A stretch of 64,000 nt of DNA. Source: CAYPNP01 sp964412195 (GTDB lineage: Bacteria > Acidobacteriota > JAAYUB01). Location of the stretch: the NCBI GenBank assembly GCA_964412195.1, contig CAYPNP010000023.1, forward strand, positions 11,570 through 75,569, given 5' to 3'. The stretch's first letter is position 1. Every line of letters begins with the position of its first letter. Position numbers and translations under genes: made by a program. Shown here piece by piece: positions 49,969 through 58,892 of this stretch. A model generated the notes under the pieces. It did not search any database. It was not told the origin of the DNA and worked only from the letters and a program-made list of their open reading frames with translations.

Positions 49969-50546
49969 GGGCGTTTCTCCAGGGCCAGGGTCAGGGCGGT
50001 CAGGGCCCGGGCCAGCAGCATCCGGCAGGCGTCCGAGCTGCGGCCCATCCGCCGGCCGATCTCCTCGAAGGACAGCTCCTCGTACTTGCGCAGCAGGATG
50101 ACCTCCCGGTGGGGCTCGTCCAGGGTCTCCAGCGCCCGCTCCAGGCGCTCCGCCTCCTCGTCCAGGATCAGCCGGCTGGCCTGGGAGCGGATCCGCTCCG
50201 CCAGCCCGCCCAGCGCGGGGTCCTCCAGCGGGACATCCTGGGCGGCGTCGCGGCGCTGCCGGCCGTGAAAGTCGGCCTGGTCGCGGATCTCGTTCGCGGC
50301 GATCCGCGCCAGCCAGGCCATCAGGGCGGCGGAGTCTTCGCCCTGCAGCTGGTCCAGGTGCTGGAACGCCCGCAGCAGCGCGGCCTGCAGGATGTCCCGC
50401 GACTCCAGGCGGGCGCGGAGCGACCGGCCCAGGCGCAGCCGGATGAGCCCCAGCAGCCGGCCGGCAACCCGGGCGAAAAGAGCATCCAGGGCCGCCTCGG
50501 AGCCGGCCCTGGCCTGCTGCAGGGTGATGGTGATGGGTTCTTCCAT
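49965..50546 (-). CDS. ECF-type RNA polymerase sigma factor
   Basis: A 193-residue sigma-70 family protein. Region 2 has SRDILQAALLRAFQHLDQLQ (core binding and -10 recognition) with LMAWLARIAANEIRDQADFH. Region 4 has the helix-turn-helix ALETLDEPHREVILLRKYEE, then LSFEEIGRRMGRSSDACRML. The ATG at 50546 gives the better start (MEEPITITL); an in-frame ATG 11 codons earlier lacks a ribosome site. It is coupled by overlap to the kinase gene. No anti-sigma factor is beside it, so the kinase may control it directly by phosphorylation, which is inference. Confidence 0.9.
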   Translation of the reverse strand: MEEPITITLQQARAGSEAALDALFARVAGRLLGLIRLRLGRSLRARLESRDILQAALLRAFQHLDQLQGEDSAALMAWLARIAANEIRDQADFHGRQRRDAAQDVPLEDPALGGLAERIRSQASRLILDEEAERLERALETLDEPHREVILLRKYEELSFEEIGRRMGRSSDACRMLLARALTALTLALEKRP

Positions 50547-50614
50547 GATCTCGGTCCCGGCGGTGCTTTTCGGTGTCATTCGGCGGTCAGTCTACCACGG
50601 CGGCGCGCCGGACG

Positions 50615-51268
50615 CTACCGCTCCGCGTCCTGCCAGCGCAGTTCGAAGCGGGCCACGCCCCCGGCTTCCCGGACCGCCTCCTCGCCCGGGGCCACGGGCA
50701 CGGCCGTCCGGCCGTTGTCCTCCAGCCGGAATCCGGTGGCCCCGGTGAACCGGCCGCGCGTGAGAACCACCCGGTAATGGTCGAGGTCCTCCACCAGGGC
50801 CTCCAGGGGCTTGGCGCTTTCACCGGCGTCGCCGGCCGCCTCCGGGTAGCAAACCAGCTCGAAGCGGGTCTCGCCGTTCTCGGTCCGCAGCGTGGCCTGG
50901 CCGGGGATCAGGAACCGGTCCAGGAAGGCCTGGCCCACGGCATCCAGGGCACCGAACCGGGCCTCCGTCCAGACGGCGTACGGCCGGCGGTCGCGCAGGA
51001 CCCGGCAGTCCGCCTGGGTCGCCCCCAGGGAGCGGAAGGCCTGGTAGATCCCGGACTCTCCCGAGCGCACTTCCGTCAGATAGATCTCCTCTTCCGCAGC
51101 CAGTACGGCGGGATCGCTCGAGTCGGAGTGCACGTCGGTCTCCAATGCCGTCCACTCCAGCTGGCCGTCGGGGTCCAGGTAGAGGGTATGGCGCGTGTCC
51201 TTGACCAGGCAGGCCGGCATCAGGAGCAGCATCCCGGCAAGGGCGGCCGTTCTCACGGTGGTGTTCAT
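50615..51268 (-). CDS. predicted lipoprotein of unknown function
   Basis: A 217-residue protein with a lipoprotein signal peptide (AALAGMLLLMPACLVKDTRH; lipobox LMPAC). The mature part starts TLYLDPDGQLEWTALETDVH, and has a mixed alpha/beta pattern with a late beta segment (YRVVLTRGRFTGATGFRLED). No known domain is recognised. GAGGAGG precedes the ATG. It lies 69 bp upstream of the sigma/kinase pair on the same strand, so it may share their transcript and act in the envelope as part of the same response. Confidence 0.65.
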   Translation of the reverse strand: MNTTVRTAALAGMLLLMPACLVKDTRHTLYLDPDGQLEWTALETDVHSDSSDPAVLAAEEEIYLTEVRSGESGIYQAFRSLGATQADCRVLRDRRPYAVWTEARFGALDAVGQAFLDRFLIPGQATLRTENGETRFELVCYPEAAGDAGESAKPLEALVEDLDHYRVVLTRGRFTGATGFRLEDNGRTAVPVAPGEEAVREAGGVARFELRWQDAER

Positions 51269-51335
51269 GGCATCCTCCTCGTTCCGCTTTCAGGCCCCTC
51301 GAGGAGCCTCACTCCCATAGACGGCACCGTCGGAT

Positions 51336-51489
51336 CAAACCGAACGTCGAACATCGAACATTGAACATCGAACGTTGAAGTCAATCCGGGAAGGGAGTCC
51401 TTCAGTTCTCTCTACACCTTGATTTGTCTCGGTTGCCGGTATTACTTCGATGTTCGATGTTCAATGTTCGATGTTCAATGTTCGGTTTG
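51336..51489. repeat. foldback element, GAACATC heptamer arms
   Basis: The left arm 51336-51384 (49 bp) and right arm 51442-51489 (48 bp) are GAACATC/GAACATT/GAACGTT heptamers facing each other, with a 57-bp core. It is the third copy of this type; the arms are alike and the core differs. It lies between two minus-strand genes. Confidence 0.9.
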
Positions 51490-51520
51490 CCCTGGGTTCT
51501 CCGTGTCTCCGTGGCGGATC

Positions 51521-52786
51521 CTACTGCAGGGTGACGAGGCTGACCTCGGCCGGGGCGCCGAAGCGCAGCGGCGCCAGGGTCAGGCCGACGCCGTTGGTGA
51601 CCACCACGTGGAGATCGCCGAACCGGTAGTGCCCACTGTAGAAGCGGTTCTCCACCTGCGTGGGGCTCAGGGTGAAGCCGAAGGGGTGGAAGACGAATTG
51701 CCCGCCGTGGGTGTGGCCGGCCAGCAGCAACCGGTAGCTGTGCCGGGCGGCCGCCTGCACCACCGGGAGGGCCGGCTGGTGGACCAGCAGGATCTTCAGG
51801 TCGGCCGGCGGCGCGGCGTCCAAGAGCGCCTCCAGCTCCTCGGGCGACGGCTTGTCGCTGTAGATGTAGCGCACGCCCGTCACCAGGATCTTTCTGGGCT
51901 GGATCGGTCCCCGGTCGCCCGTCACCGGTCGGCCCGGCACCTCGATCACACGGTGCCGGTTGTCCAAGAACGCCCAGCCGCACCGGTCCAGACCCTCCGC
52001 GATCAGGGCCGGCGCGGACCAGTAGTCGTGGTCGCCCATGCAGGCCACCCGGCCCAGCGGCGCCTCCAGGCCGCACAGCGAGCGCAGCCCCGCCTCGACG
52101 AAGTCCGGCCCGTCGGTGACCAGGTCGCCGGCGAACAGGAGCAGGTCGCCGCGGGCTTCGGCCACCCGCGCGTGCATCCGGGCGAGCTTGCCCGGGCCGG
52201 TCTCCCGGTCCACCTGGACGTCGCCCAGCAGGACCAGCCGCAGCCCGCGCAGCTCCGGCGGCAGGCCCGGCACCGTGATGGCCGCCGCCGAAAGACGCAC
52301 CCGGTTCGTGTCCAGGTAAGCGGCCACGCCGACATAGACCATCAGCACCGCCGCCAGCGCCACCTTCAGCCCCGCCAGCACACGCAACCAGGGCACCGCC
52401 GCCAGCCCCGCGCCGCCGGGCCCTCCGGAGGTGACACCAGCCAGGCGCAGGGCCCCGCCGGCGAGGTCCAGGGCGAGGAAGTAGGGCAGCAGCTCCAGAA
52501 CCACCAGCAGGCCCCACCAGAACGGGAACGTCAGCAGGTAATCCAGCCAGTGCCGTTCCGGGGCGTTCAGGAACAGCCGCTCCCCGAAGCCCGTCCGGTA
52601 GGCGACCAACAGCACCAATGGCAGCAGGTTCAGGAAGGCCGTAAGCAGCCAGGAGGCGAGGCGCGCCTCCCGGGCCGGGCACGCCCCGAGTTCGATCAGG
52701 GCGGACGCCAGGCGCCGCCAGACGTACACGTGGCCGAGAACGAGCAGGGCGGACACGACCAGGGTCATCCGCACGGGCCAGGGCAT
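51521..52786 (-). CDS. membrane-anchored metallophosphoesterase
   Basis: A 421-residue protein. Four to five hydrophobic segments lie in residues 1-160 (TLVVSALLVLGHVYVWRRLA, LASWLLTAFLNLLPLVLLVA, FPFWWGLLVVLELLPYFLAL, VALAAVLMVYVGVAAYLD). The phosphoesterase domain follows: LLGDVQVDRETG (the usual DxH reads DVQ), LLFAGDLVTDG, ACMGDHDYW (GNHD with Asp), LVHQPALP and LLAGHTHGGQFVF. The dimetal site is otherwise complete. It is related to YkuE/YaeI-type membrane hydrolases, some of which act on lipid intermediates. The phosphoester substrate is unknown. It stands alone. Confidence 0.88.
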   Translation of the reverse strand: MPWPVRMTLVVSALLVLGHVYVWRRLASALIELGACPAREARLASWLLTAFLNLLPLVLLVAYRTGFGERLFLNAPERHWLDYLLTFPFWWGLLVVLELLPYFLALDLAGGALRLAGVTSGGPGGAGLAAVPWLRVLAGLKVALAAVLMVYVGVAAYLDTNRVRLSAAAITVPGLPPELRGLRLVLLGDVQVDRETGPGKLARMHARVAEARGDLLLFAGDLVTDGPDFVEAGLRSLCGLEAPLGRVACMGDHDYWSAPALIAEGLDRCGWAFLDNRHRVIEVPGRPVTGDRGPIQPRKILVTGVRYIYSDKPSPEELEALLDAAPPADLKILLVHQPALPVVQAAARHSYRLLLAGHTHGGQFVFHPFGFTLSPTQVENRFYSGHYRFGDLHVVVTNGVGLTLAPLRFGAPAEVSLVTLQ

Positions 52787-53139
52787 GGCTGCAATCCTCC
52801 GAGGTGGAATCTAAAAATCGTTGGATGAGCCATCGTCCCCGGCGGTTCGTTTCCACCCCGCCGGCACGGGTCCCCCGCGGGCGAGAGAAAATTGAATCCG
52901 GCGGATGTGCGCCGAATCTCAGCAGCAGAGGAAAACTCAGGCGCTTTGCCCTGGAATGTGTTGCAGATAACCTGAACCTGAAGATAGATCGAACGCCGGT
53001 CCATCCGGCGGATGCCTGTTTCAGTGATTGTCCATGCCGTTTGCCCGCGTCCCTCCAGCCGCAGAGAGCCGAGACTCCCGGGGAGTGCGTGCCCGCGCAC
53101 GCCTCCGCCGCGCCCGATTCCATCCACGAGGAGGAGAAC
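52787..53139. other. intergenic region between divergent genes, no gene seen
   Basis: 353 bp between the metallophosphoesterase and the FAD oxidase. The frame of the FAD oxidase stays open upstream to 52804, but the ribosome site and family length place its start at 53140. A CCGGCGGATG word occurs twice (about 52898 and 53001). No foldback arms are seen. Promoters for both genes must lie here, but I cannot pick them. Confidence 0.5.
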
Positions 53140-54531
53140 ATGTCATCTGCAGATTTCAACGGCCTGCGGGCCGAATTCCGCGGCGAGCTGATCCGGCCGG
53201 GCGATCCGGACTACGACGATGCCCGCCGGGTGTACAACGCCATGATCGACCGCCGCCCGGCGCTGATCGCCCGATGCCTCGACGCCGCCGACGTCATCGC
53301 CGCCGTGCGCCACGCCCGGGAGCGCGGCCTGCCCCTGGCCGTGCGCGGCGGCGGCCACAACGGCGCCGGCCTCGCGGTCTGCGACGGCGGACTGGTGGTG
53401 GACCTGTCCCGCATGCGCAGCGTGCGGGTGGACCCCGCCCGCCGCGAGGTCCGCGTGGAGGGCGGCGCCCGCTGGGGCGACGTGGACCACGCCACCCACC
53501 CCTTCGGCCTGGCCGTACCGACGGGCATCATCTCCACCACCGGCGTGGCGGGGTTGACCCTCGGCGGGGGCCACGGCTACCTCGCGCGGAAGTTCGGCCT
53601 CACGGTGGACCACCTGCTGGAGGCGGACGTCGTCCTGGCCGACGGCCGCCTGGTCACCGCCAGCGCCCGCAAGAATCCGGACCTGTTCTGGGCCCTCCGC
53701 GGCGGAGGCGGCAACTTCGGCGTCGTGACCTCGTTCCTCTTCCGGGCGCAGAAGGTCCGGAACGTGGTGGCCGGTCCCACCCTCTGGCCTATCGAGCAGG
53801 CCGCCGAGGTGATGGCCTGGTACCGGGACTTCCTGCCTTCCGCGCCCTCGGACCTGTACGGCTTCTTCGCCTTCCTCAACGTCCCGCCGGGGCCGCCGTT
53901 TCCGGAACCCTTGCACCGCCGGACCATGTGCGGCGTCATCTGGTGCTGGACGGGCCCGGAGAAGACCGCGGAAGCGGCGTTCCGGCCGGTGAAGGCCTTC
54001 GGCCCGCCGGCGTTCACCCTGCTCCACACGGTGCCGTTCCCCGCGCTGCAGAGCCTCTTTGACCCGCTCATGCCGCCAGGCCTGCAGTGGTACTGGAAGG
54101 GCGACTTCGTGCGGAAGCTGGACGATGACGCCATCCGCAAGCACGTGGACTTCGGGTCGCGCCTGCCGTCCCTCCTCTCTACCATGCACCTCTATCCGGT
54201 GGACGGCGCCGTGCACAAGGTGGGGTCCGGCGACACCGCCTTCAGTTACCGGGACGTCCGCTGGTCCATGGTCATCGCCGGGATCGACCCGGACCCGACC
54301 CGGGCCGGCGACCTCACCGCCTGGGCCCGGGAGTACTGGCAGGCGCTGCATCCCTACTCCGCCGGCGGGGCTTATGTGAACTTCATGATGGAGGAGGGGC
54401 AGGACCGGGTGCGGGCCACCTACCGGGGCAACTACGACCGGCTGGCGGCGGTCAAGGCCCGGTACGACCCCGAGAACCTCTTCCGGCAGAACTGGAACAT
54501 CCTGCCCGCGCCGGGGGGCGACAGGCTCTGA
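53140..54531 (+). CDS. FAD-linked oxidoreductase, berberine-bridge/6-hydroxynicotine oxidase type
   Basis: A 463-residue flavoenzyme. The PCMH-type FAD domain shows the covalent-flavin histidine region AVRGGGHNGAGLAV, then GGARWGDVDHATHPFGLAVP, GVAGLTLGGGHGYLARKFGL and DLFWALRGGGGNFGVVTSFL. The BBE segment at the C-terminus (NYDRLAAVKARYDPENLFRQ, NWNI) is intact. It oxidises small alcohols, sugars or amines with O2. GAGGAGGA lies before the ATG. It is a single gene and the substrate is unknown. Codon use matches the genome. Confidence 0.9.
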   Translation: MSSADFNGLRAEFRGELIRPGDPDYDDARRVYNAMIDRRPALIARCLDAADVIAAVRHARERGLPLAVRGGGHNGAGLAVCDGGLVVDLSRMRSVRVDPARREVRVEGGARWGDVDHATHPFGLAVPTGIISTTGVAGLTLGGGHGYLARKFGLTVDHLLEADVVLADGRLVTASARKNPDLFWALRGGGGNFGVVTSFLFRAQKVRNVVAGPTLWPIEQAAEVMAWYRDFLPSAPSDLYGFFAFLNVPPGPPFPEPLHRRTMCGVIWCWTGPEKTAEAAFRPVKAFGPPAFTLLHTVPFPALQSLFDPLMPPGLQWYWKGDFVRKLDDDAIRKHVDFGSRLPSLLSTMHLYPVDGAVHKVGSGDTAFSYRDVRWSMVIAGIDPDPTRAGDLTAWAREYWQALHPYSAGGAYVNFMMEEGQDRVRATYRGNYDRLAAVKARYDPENLFRQNWNILPAPGGDRL

Positions 54532-54621
54532 CGCCGGCGGACAGTCCGGGGAATGCGCCGCCGACCGGCCCACGACCGGGTCATGGCAATTTTGCGATGT
54601 TGCTGGGTCTCCCTCGGCGGC

Positions 54622-56037
54622 TCACTTCACCTTGGCCAGGTGCAGGTCCTCGATCTCACCGCGCCTCAGGTGGAGGATCCGGCCCCCCTTCACCGCCTCG
54701 AACTGGGCGGAAAATGTCTCCGTGGCGCCCTTGAACCGGTTGGTGAGCTTGATTTCCCAGTTGGTGACCAGGTACTGCCCCTGGTACGTCGCGCCGTAGT
54801 ACCGGTTGCCGGCACCGTTGAGGGTGTTGTCCACGCCTTTGTAGACGCTCTTGTACGTCCCGTTCTGCTGGAACGTGATCTCCGTGTTGGAGGAAGCGAA
54901 GCCCATGCCGGCGCTGTTGCCGGTGTATGCGTTGTAGTACTGAACCCCCGCGCCGTCGGCCGAGTACCAGGTGCCGGGCAGATCGCTCGCCGCCACCGCG
55001 AACTTGTTGTAGTTGCCCATGGCGGCCAGCTTGCCCCAATCGGTCCCGTTCTGCTCGTAGACGGGGGAGAACATCCGCTCGAACGTGGCCTTGTCCGGCG
55101 TGGTGAACTCGAGCCACCGGCCGTAGTTGCCGTTCTTGAACAGCACGACGTGCACCCGCTGCCCGGTCTTCAGCGACGTCAGGTCCGCCTCGGCGTAGTA
55201 CTTGCCGTCCATCGGCCCGCCGTCCTCCCACCAGCTCCGGCGCACCCAGAGGTTGGCCTTGTCCTTGTAACGGGGCGCCACCAGTGTGTTCCAGACGAAA
55301 GCGGTGCTTTCGTCCAGATTGTTAAAATTCCGGGTGTCCGGCAGGGCATAGTGGATCAGGACGACGGCGTTGCCTTTCCGCACGTGGACCCAGTCCTCCT
55401 GCTCCGTGCTGATCCAGCCGTCGTCGAAGTTGCAGCTCGTGAACTGGAAGCCCTTTCGGGCCGGCGCCGGGTCGGGCGGCCGGGGCGCTGCCGGCCCGGG
55501 CGGCGTCGGCTTCTCCGCCGTCCCCTTCGGGGGGGCGACGGCCGCGACGGGCGCGGGATTCATCTTGACGGACCCCAGGAAGTTCTCGATCGCCCCGGCG
55601 AAATCCTGGTTGTTCGTGAGGGCGACGATGCTGGCGGCCCGGCCGTGGCCGCTCATCGTGGTGAGCATGACCAGGGTGGTGGCGTTTTCGAGCTGGAAGG
55701 TGGTGACGCCGCCCATGGCTTTCCAGCCGCCGTCCGTCTCCGGCTCGGTCACCTGCGGCGGGTTGGTCGCCTTGAACATGTCGACGACCAGCCGCCTCCA
55801 CTCGCTGTCAAAATCCGCCTTGAGGCCGCCCTGGCTGGCGACGCTTTGCATGATGTAGATCTGGCAGAAGCTGTTTTTCTGCGGGTCGGTGGTGGTGAAG
55901 CTGGTGAAATAACCGTCCTTGATCTCCTTTTTCCACCCCGCCGGCGGGGTGTAGTTGACCAGGTCGAATGTCTCCGCCCGGGCGGTCGAAACCGCCGCGG
56001 ACAGGCAGATCAGGCTCAGGAGCAGCGTCTTTTTCAT
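54622..56037 (-). CDS. exported protein of unknown function with two repeated halves
   Basis: A 471-residue protein with a signal peptide (KKTLLLSLICLSAAVSTARA). The first domain (about 22-175; FDLVNYTPPAGWKKEIKDGY, FTSFTTTDPQKNSFCQIYIM) is followed by a Pro/Ala linker (about 175-200). A second domain restarts with a similar theme (FQFTSCNFDDGWISTEQEDW). The last part (WYSADGAGVQYYNAYTGNSA to LHLRRGEIEDLHLAKVK) looks like a lipocalin-type beta barrel. I know similar proteins only as hypothetical. The ATG at 56037 is taken because the leader begins there. It stands alone. Confidence 0.7.
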   Translation of the reverse strand: MKKTLLLSLICLSAAVSTARAETFDLVNYTPPAGWKKEIKDGYFTSFTTTDPQKNSFCQIYIMQSVASQGGLKADFDSEWRRLVVDMFKATNPPQVTEPETDGGWKAMGGVTTFQLENATTLVMLTTMSGHGRAASIVALTNNQDFAGAIENFLGSVKMNPAPVAAVAPPKGTAEKPTPPGPAAPRPPDPAPARKGFQFTSCNFDDGWISTEQEDWVHVRKGNAVVLIHYALPDTRNFNNLDESTAFVWNTLVAPRYKDKANLWVRRSWWEDGGPMDGKYYAEADLTSLKTGQRVHVVLFKNGNYGRWLEFTTPDKATFERMFSPVYEQNGTDWGKLAAMGNYNKFAVAASDLPGTWYSADGAGVQYYNAYTGNSAGMGFASSNTEITFQQNGTYKSVYKGVDNTLNGAGNRYYGATYQGQYLVTNWEIKLTNRFKGATETFSAQFEAVKGGRILHLRRGEIEDLHLAKVK

Positions 56038-56194
56038 CGATGGGGATCTCTCCAATTCAGATTGTCGAGCAAACTATTCTGTCCCGGATTCGGGGTGTAT
56101 GGATGCCCCGCGGGCGGCCAGGATTCAGAGTCGCGGGAGGCCCGCCGGCCGGTCGTTTCTTCGGCGGGAAGATCACCCTGGTCACCCCATCGGA

Positions 56195-56506
56195 AGGCCC
56201 GCCGGGCCGGCCGTTGAAAGCCCAGGGCGACGCGCAGCGAGCCCTGGGTCAAGGGTGATTCATCATCGTTTCCGATTATCCCCCGAGAGCCCTGCCGGGG
56301 CGATCGAAGCTGCCCCAATTCCAGAGAGGCCATTCGTCAGACGGCGCTGCCACTCAGACGGGGATGGAGACGGTTGTTCCGGTATTGATTCGGTCGCCCA
56401 TGCAGGGCTCCCTGGAATCCATACAGAGATGATTCGGAGCTGGCGCGCCTGTCCCAGGGCTCGCTGCGCGTCGCCCTGGGCTTTCAACGGACGGCCCTGC
56501 GGGCCT
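56195..56506. repeat. 54-bp inverted repeat pair with internal hairpins
   Basis: Arms at 56195-56248 and 56453-56506 match at 52 of 54 positions after inversion. Each arm itself contains a hairpin (CCCAGGGC ... GCCCTGGG). The 204-bp core holds no gene. The gap 56038-56625 is otherwise empty. It looks like a REPIN-type or miniature element; no other copy is in the window. Confidence 0.9.
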
Positions 56507-56625
56507 CCCTTCCCGATTGTTAGTGACGGAGCTTGGGGCATTCCTTCAGATCAGGAACAAAACAACCGGTGACCAATCCTGATCCCACGCATCCAAAACA
56601 GCATCCCGCTCAGGAGCCGAATTGC

Positions 56626-57687
56626 ATGAGCATCTTGTTCACCCCCCTCAAACTCCGCGGCATGGAGTTCCGCAACCGGATCTTCGTCTCGCCCATGTGC
56701 CAGTACTCCAGCGACGAAGGCCTCCCCACGCCCTGGCACCTGGTGCACCTGGGCAGCCGGGCGGTGGGCGGCGCCGGCCTGGTCATGGTGGAAGCCACCG
56801 CCGTCACCCCGGACGGGCGCATCTCGCCGGGCGACAGCGGCCTCTGGTCGGACGCCCACGCGGAGGCGTTCGCCCCCATCGCCGCCTTCGTCCGCGCCCA
56901 CGGCGCCGCCGCCGGGCTCCAGCTGGCCCACGCCGGCCGCAAGGCCTCCACGGCCGCGCCCTGGGAGGGCGGCCGGCCGCTGGCCCCGGGCGCGGGCGCG
57001 TGGCCGACGGTGGCGCCCAGCGCGGTCCCCTTCGGCGACTTCCCCGCCCCCCGCGCTCTGGACCGGGAGGAGATCGCCGGACTGGTCGAGCAGTTCGCCG
57101 CGGCGGCCCGGCGGGCGGACGCGGCCGGCTTCCAGGTGGTCGAGATCCACATGGCCCACGGCTATCTCCTGCACGAGTTCCTGTCGCCGTTGTCCAACCG
57201 CCGTGACGACGAGTTCGGCGGGGACTTCGAGGGGCGGAGCCGCTTCCCCCTGCAGGTCGCCCGGGCCGTGCGCGAGGTCTTCCCGAGGGACAAGCCGGTG
57301 TTCGTCCGGATCTCCGCCACCGACTGGGCGGAGGGCGGTTGGGACCTGCCCCAGTCCGTGGCCCTGTCCCGGCGGTTCCAGGAGATCGGCATCGACCTGG
57401 TGGACTGCTCCAGCGGCGGGCTGGTGGCCGACGCCAAGGTCAAGGTCGGGCCGGGCTACCAGGTCCCCTTCGCCGAGGCCGTGCGGCGGGAAGCGGGCAT
57501 CCCCACGGCGGCGGTGGGCCTGATCACCGAGCCCGCCCAAGCCGAGCAAATCGTGGCCGACGGCAAGGCCGACGCGGTGTGCCTGGCCCGGGCGATGCTG
57601 CGCGATCCCTACTGGCCGCTGCACGCCGCCCGCGCCCTCGGCGCCGATGCCCCCTGGCCGGTGCAGTACCTGCGGGCGAAGCCGTGA
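56626..57687 (+). CDS. NADH:flavin oxidoreductase, Old Yellow Enzyme family (YqjM type)
   Basis: A 353-residue FMN ene-reductase, TIM barrel. FTPLKLRGMEFRNRIFVSPM and CQYSSDEGLPTPWHLVHLGS show the class III (YqjM/thermophilic) signature with its FMN-tuning cysteine. The substrate-binding pair is in LQLAHAGRKAS, EIHMAHGYLLHEFLSPLSN follows, and the FMN phosphate site is in AVGLITEPAQAEQIVADGKA. It reduces activated C=C bonds of enals, enones or nitro compounds with NAD(P)H. AGGAG is 9 bp before the ATG. It stands alone downstream of the 54-bp inverted repeat. Confidence 0.93.
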   Translation: MSILFTPLKLRGMEFRNRIFVSPMCQYSSDEGLPTPWHLVHLGSRAVGGAGLVMVEATAVTPDGRISPGDSGLWSDAHAEAFAPIAAFVRAHGAAAGLQLAHAGRKASTAAPWEGGRPLAPGAGAWPTVAPSAVPFGDFPAPRALDREEIAGLVEQFAAAARRADAAGFQVVEIHMAHGYLLHEFLSPLSNRRDDEFGGDFEGRSRFPLQVARAVREVFPRDKPVFVRISATDWAEGGWDLPQSVALSRRFQEIGIDLVDCSSGGLVADAKVKVGPGYQVPFAEAVRREAGIPTAAVGLITEPAQAEQIVADGKADAVCLARAMLRDPYWPLHAARALGADAPWPVQYLRAKP

Positions 57688-57718
57688 CGTACTCCGCCGC
57701 GGCCCGCCGCGGTTCGGT

Positions 57719-57770
57719 TGACGCGGGGACGGGGGGACGGGGAGACGGGGCGAGGGGAAAGGGAAGACTG
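57719..57770. repeat. G-rich short tandem repeat (GGGGAGAC type)
   Basis: Imperfect GACGGGG/GGGGAGAC units just after the OYE gene; the same type recurs at 61917-61948. There is no inverted partner. It has G-tract spacing that could form a G-quadruplex. Confidence 0.6.
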
Positions 57771-57810
57771 TGGCAGATCAGGAATTGACATTCGGCGGCG
57801 CCGGGGTAGA

Positions 57811-58284
57811 ATGGCTCCGGTCACACCGATGAACCGGGAACATAAATACATCGCCCCGCTGTGGGAAGACGAGTGGTTCCGCCTGGAGGCCAACTCGGAG
57901 TGCACCGTGCCGGGCTACCTGGTTCTGCGTGTGAAGGGGCCGGCCGCGTCGCTCGGCCGGCTCGCGCCGGAGGCGGCCCGGCGGCTGGGCGCGGTGCTGG
58001 CGCGCGTGGCGGCGGCCATCGAGGCGGCCACCGGCGCCGAGCGGGTCTACGTCCTGTCGTTCTGCGAGCTGGACCCGCACCTGCACTTCCACCTCTTCCC
58101 CCGCGCCCGCTGGCTGGCCGAGGCCTGGCGGCAGGCCCACCCCGGCGCCGGGGAGCCCGTCGACGGCGCGCGCCTCTTCACCTGGGCCCGCGCCGAGTAC
58201 GCGCCGGATCGCCCCCTCCCGCCCGTCTTCCCCGAGCCGGCGGCCGTCCTCGACCTGCTACGACGGCGGCTCGGCGGAGCCTGA
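57811..58284 (+). CDS. HIT-like family protein
   Basis: A 157-residue protein of the HIT (histidine triad) superfamily, nucleotide hydrolases and transferases. The triad is in DPHLHFHLFPRA (HxHxH). The preceding strand-helix region (VPGYLVLRVKGPAASLGRLA, VYVLSFCELD) fits the HIT fold. ATG 57811 is used; ATG 57829 (MNREHKYI) is equally possible because neither has a clear ribosome site. The acetyltransferase gene begins 18 bp after it on the same strand, so the two are probably co-transcribed. The substrate is unknown. Confidence 0.78.
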   Translation: MAPVTPMNREHKYIAPLWEDEWFRLEANSECTVPGYLVLRVKGPAASLGRLAPEAARRLGAVLARVAAAIEAATGAERVYVLSFCELDPHLHFHLFPRARWLAEAWRQAHPGAGEPVDGARLFTWARAEYAPDRPLPPVFPEPAAVLDLLRRRLGGA

Positions 58285-58301
58285 AACAGGAGGCATCCCA
58301 C

Positions 58302-58892
58302 ATGCGTGCTACGACCCGCGTGCTGACGCCGGAGCTGTGGCCGGCGGTGGAGGAACTGTTCGGATCCAAGGGCGCCTGCGGCGGCTGCTGGTGCCAGGCC
58401 TGGCGGACGGAGAAGGGCGAACGGTGGAAGGACGTGCAGGGAGCGGTGGCCCGGGAGCGCCTCCGCGCGGGCGTGCTCGACGGCAGCGTCCACGCCGTCC
58501 TCGCCTTCGACGGCCAGACGCCGGTCGGCTGGTGCACGTTCGGCCCCCGGACGTCCTTCCCCAAGCTCGACCGGGCCCCCAGCCTGCGGTGCGACGACGC
58601 CGCGCGGGTCTGGTCGATCCCCTGCTTCTACGTGGCCCGCGGCCGCCGAGGTCAGGGAGTCGCCACGGCCCTGCTGGCCCACGCCCTGCGCGCCATGGCC
58701 GCGCGGGGCGCCGAAATCGCCGAGGGCTACCCCTCCCGGCCGGGCCCGGACGGCCGCTACATCGACGCGTTCTCCTGGACCGGCACCCGGTCGCTCTTCG
58801 AGAAGGCCGGATTCACGGTCGCCGGCAACCCGGACGGCGGCAAGGTGCGGGTGCGGAAAATCCTCCGGAACCAGCGCGGCCGCAGATCCTAG
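58302..58892 (+). CDS. GNAT family N-acetyltransferase
   Basis: A 196-residue acetyltransferase. An N-terminal Cys-rich loop (GSKGACGGCWCQAWR) comes first. The acetyl-CoA binding motif A is FYVARGRRGQGVATALLAHAL (about residue 107-126), with the pantetheine loop RGRRGQGVA. The motif B end FSWTGTRSLFEKAGF is also clear. The CGGCWC cluster occurs in a subgroup of GNAT proteins of unknown substrate. AGGAGG is 8 bp before the ATG. It lies directly after the HIT gene. Confidence 0.88.
   Translation: MRATTRVLTPELWPAVEELFGSKGACGGCWCQAWRTEKGERWKDVQGAVARERLRAGVLDGSVHAVLAFDGQTPVGWCTFGPRTSFPKLDRAPSLRCDDAARVWSIPCFYVARGRRGQGVATALLAHALRAMAARGAEIAEGYPSRPGPDGRYIDAFSWTGTRSLFEKAGFTVAGNPDGGKVRVRKILRNQRGRRS

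Noticed and set aside
57719..57770. Promoter or G-quadruplex regulatory element before the HIT gene
   Set aside because: G-tracts are present, but the same type recurs at 61917-61948 as plain repeat DNA, and there is no support for a regulatory role.
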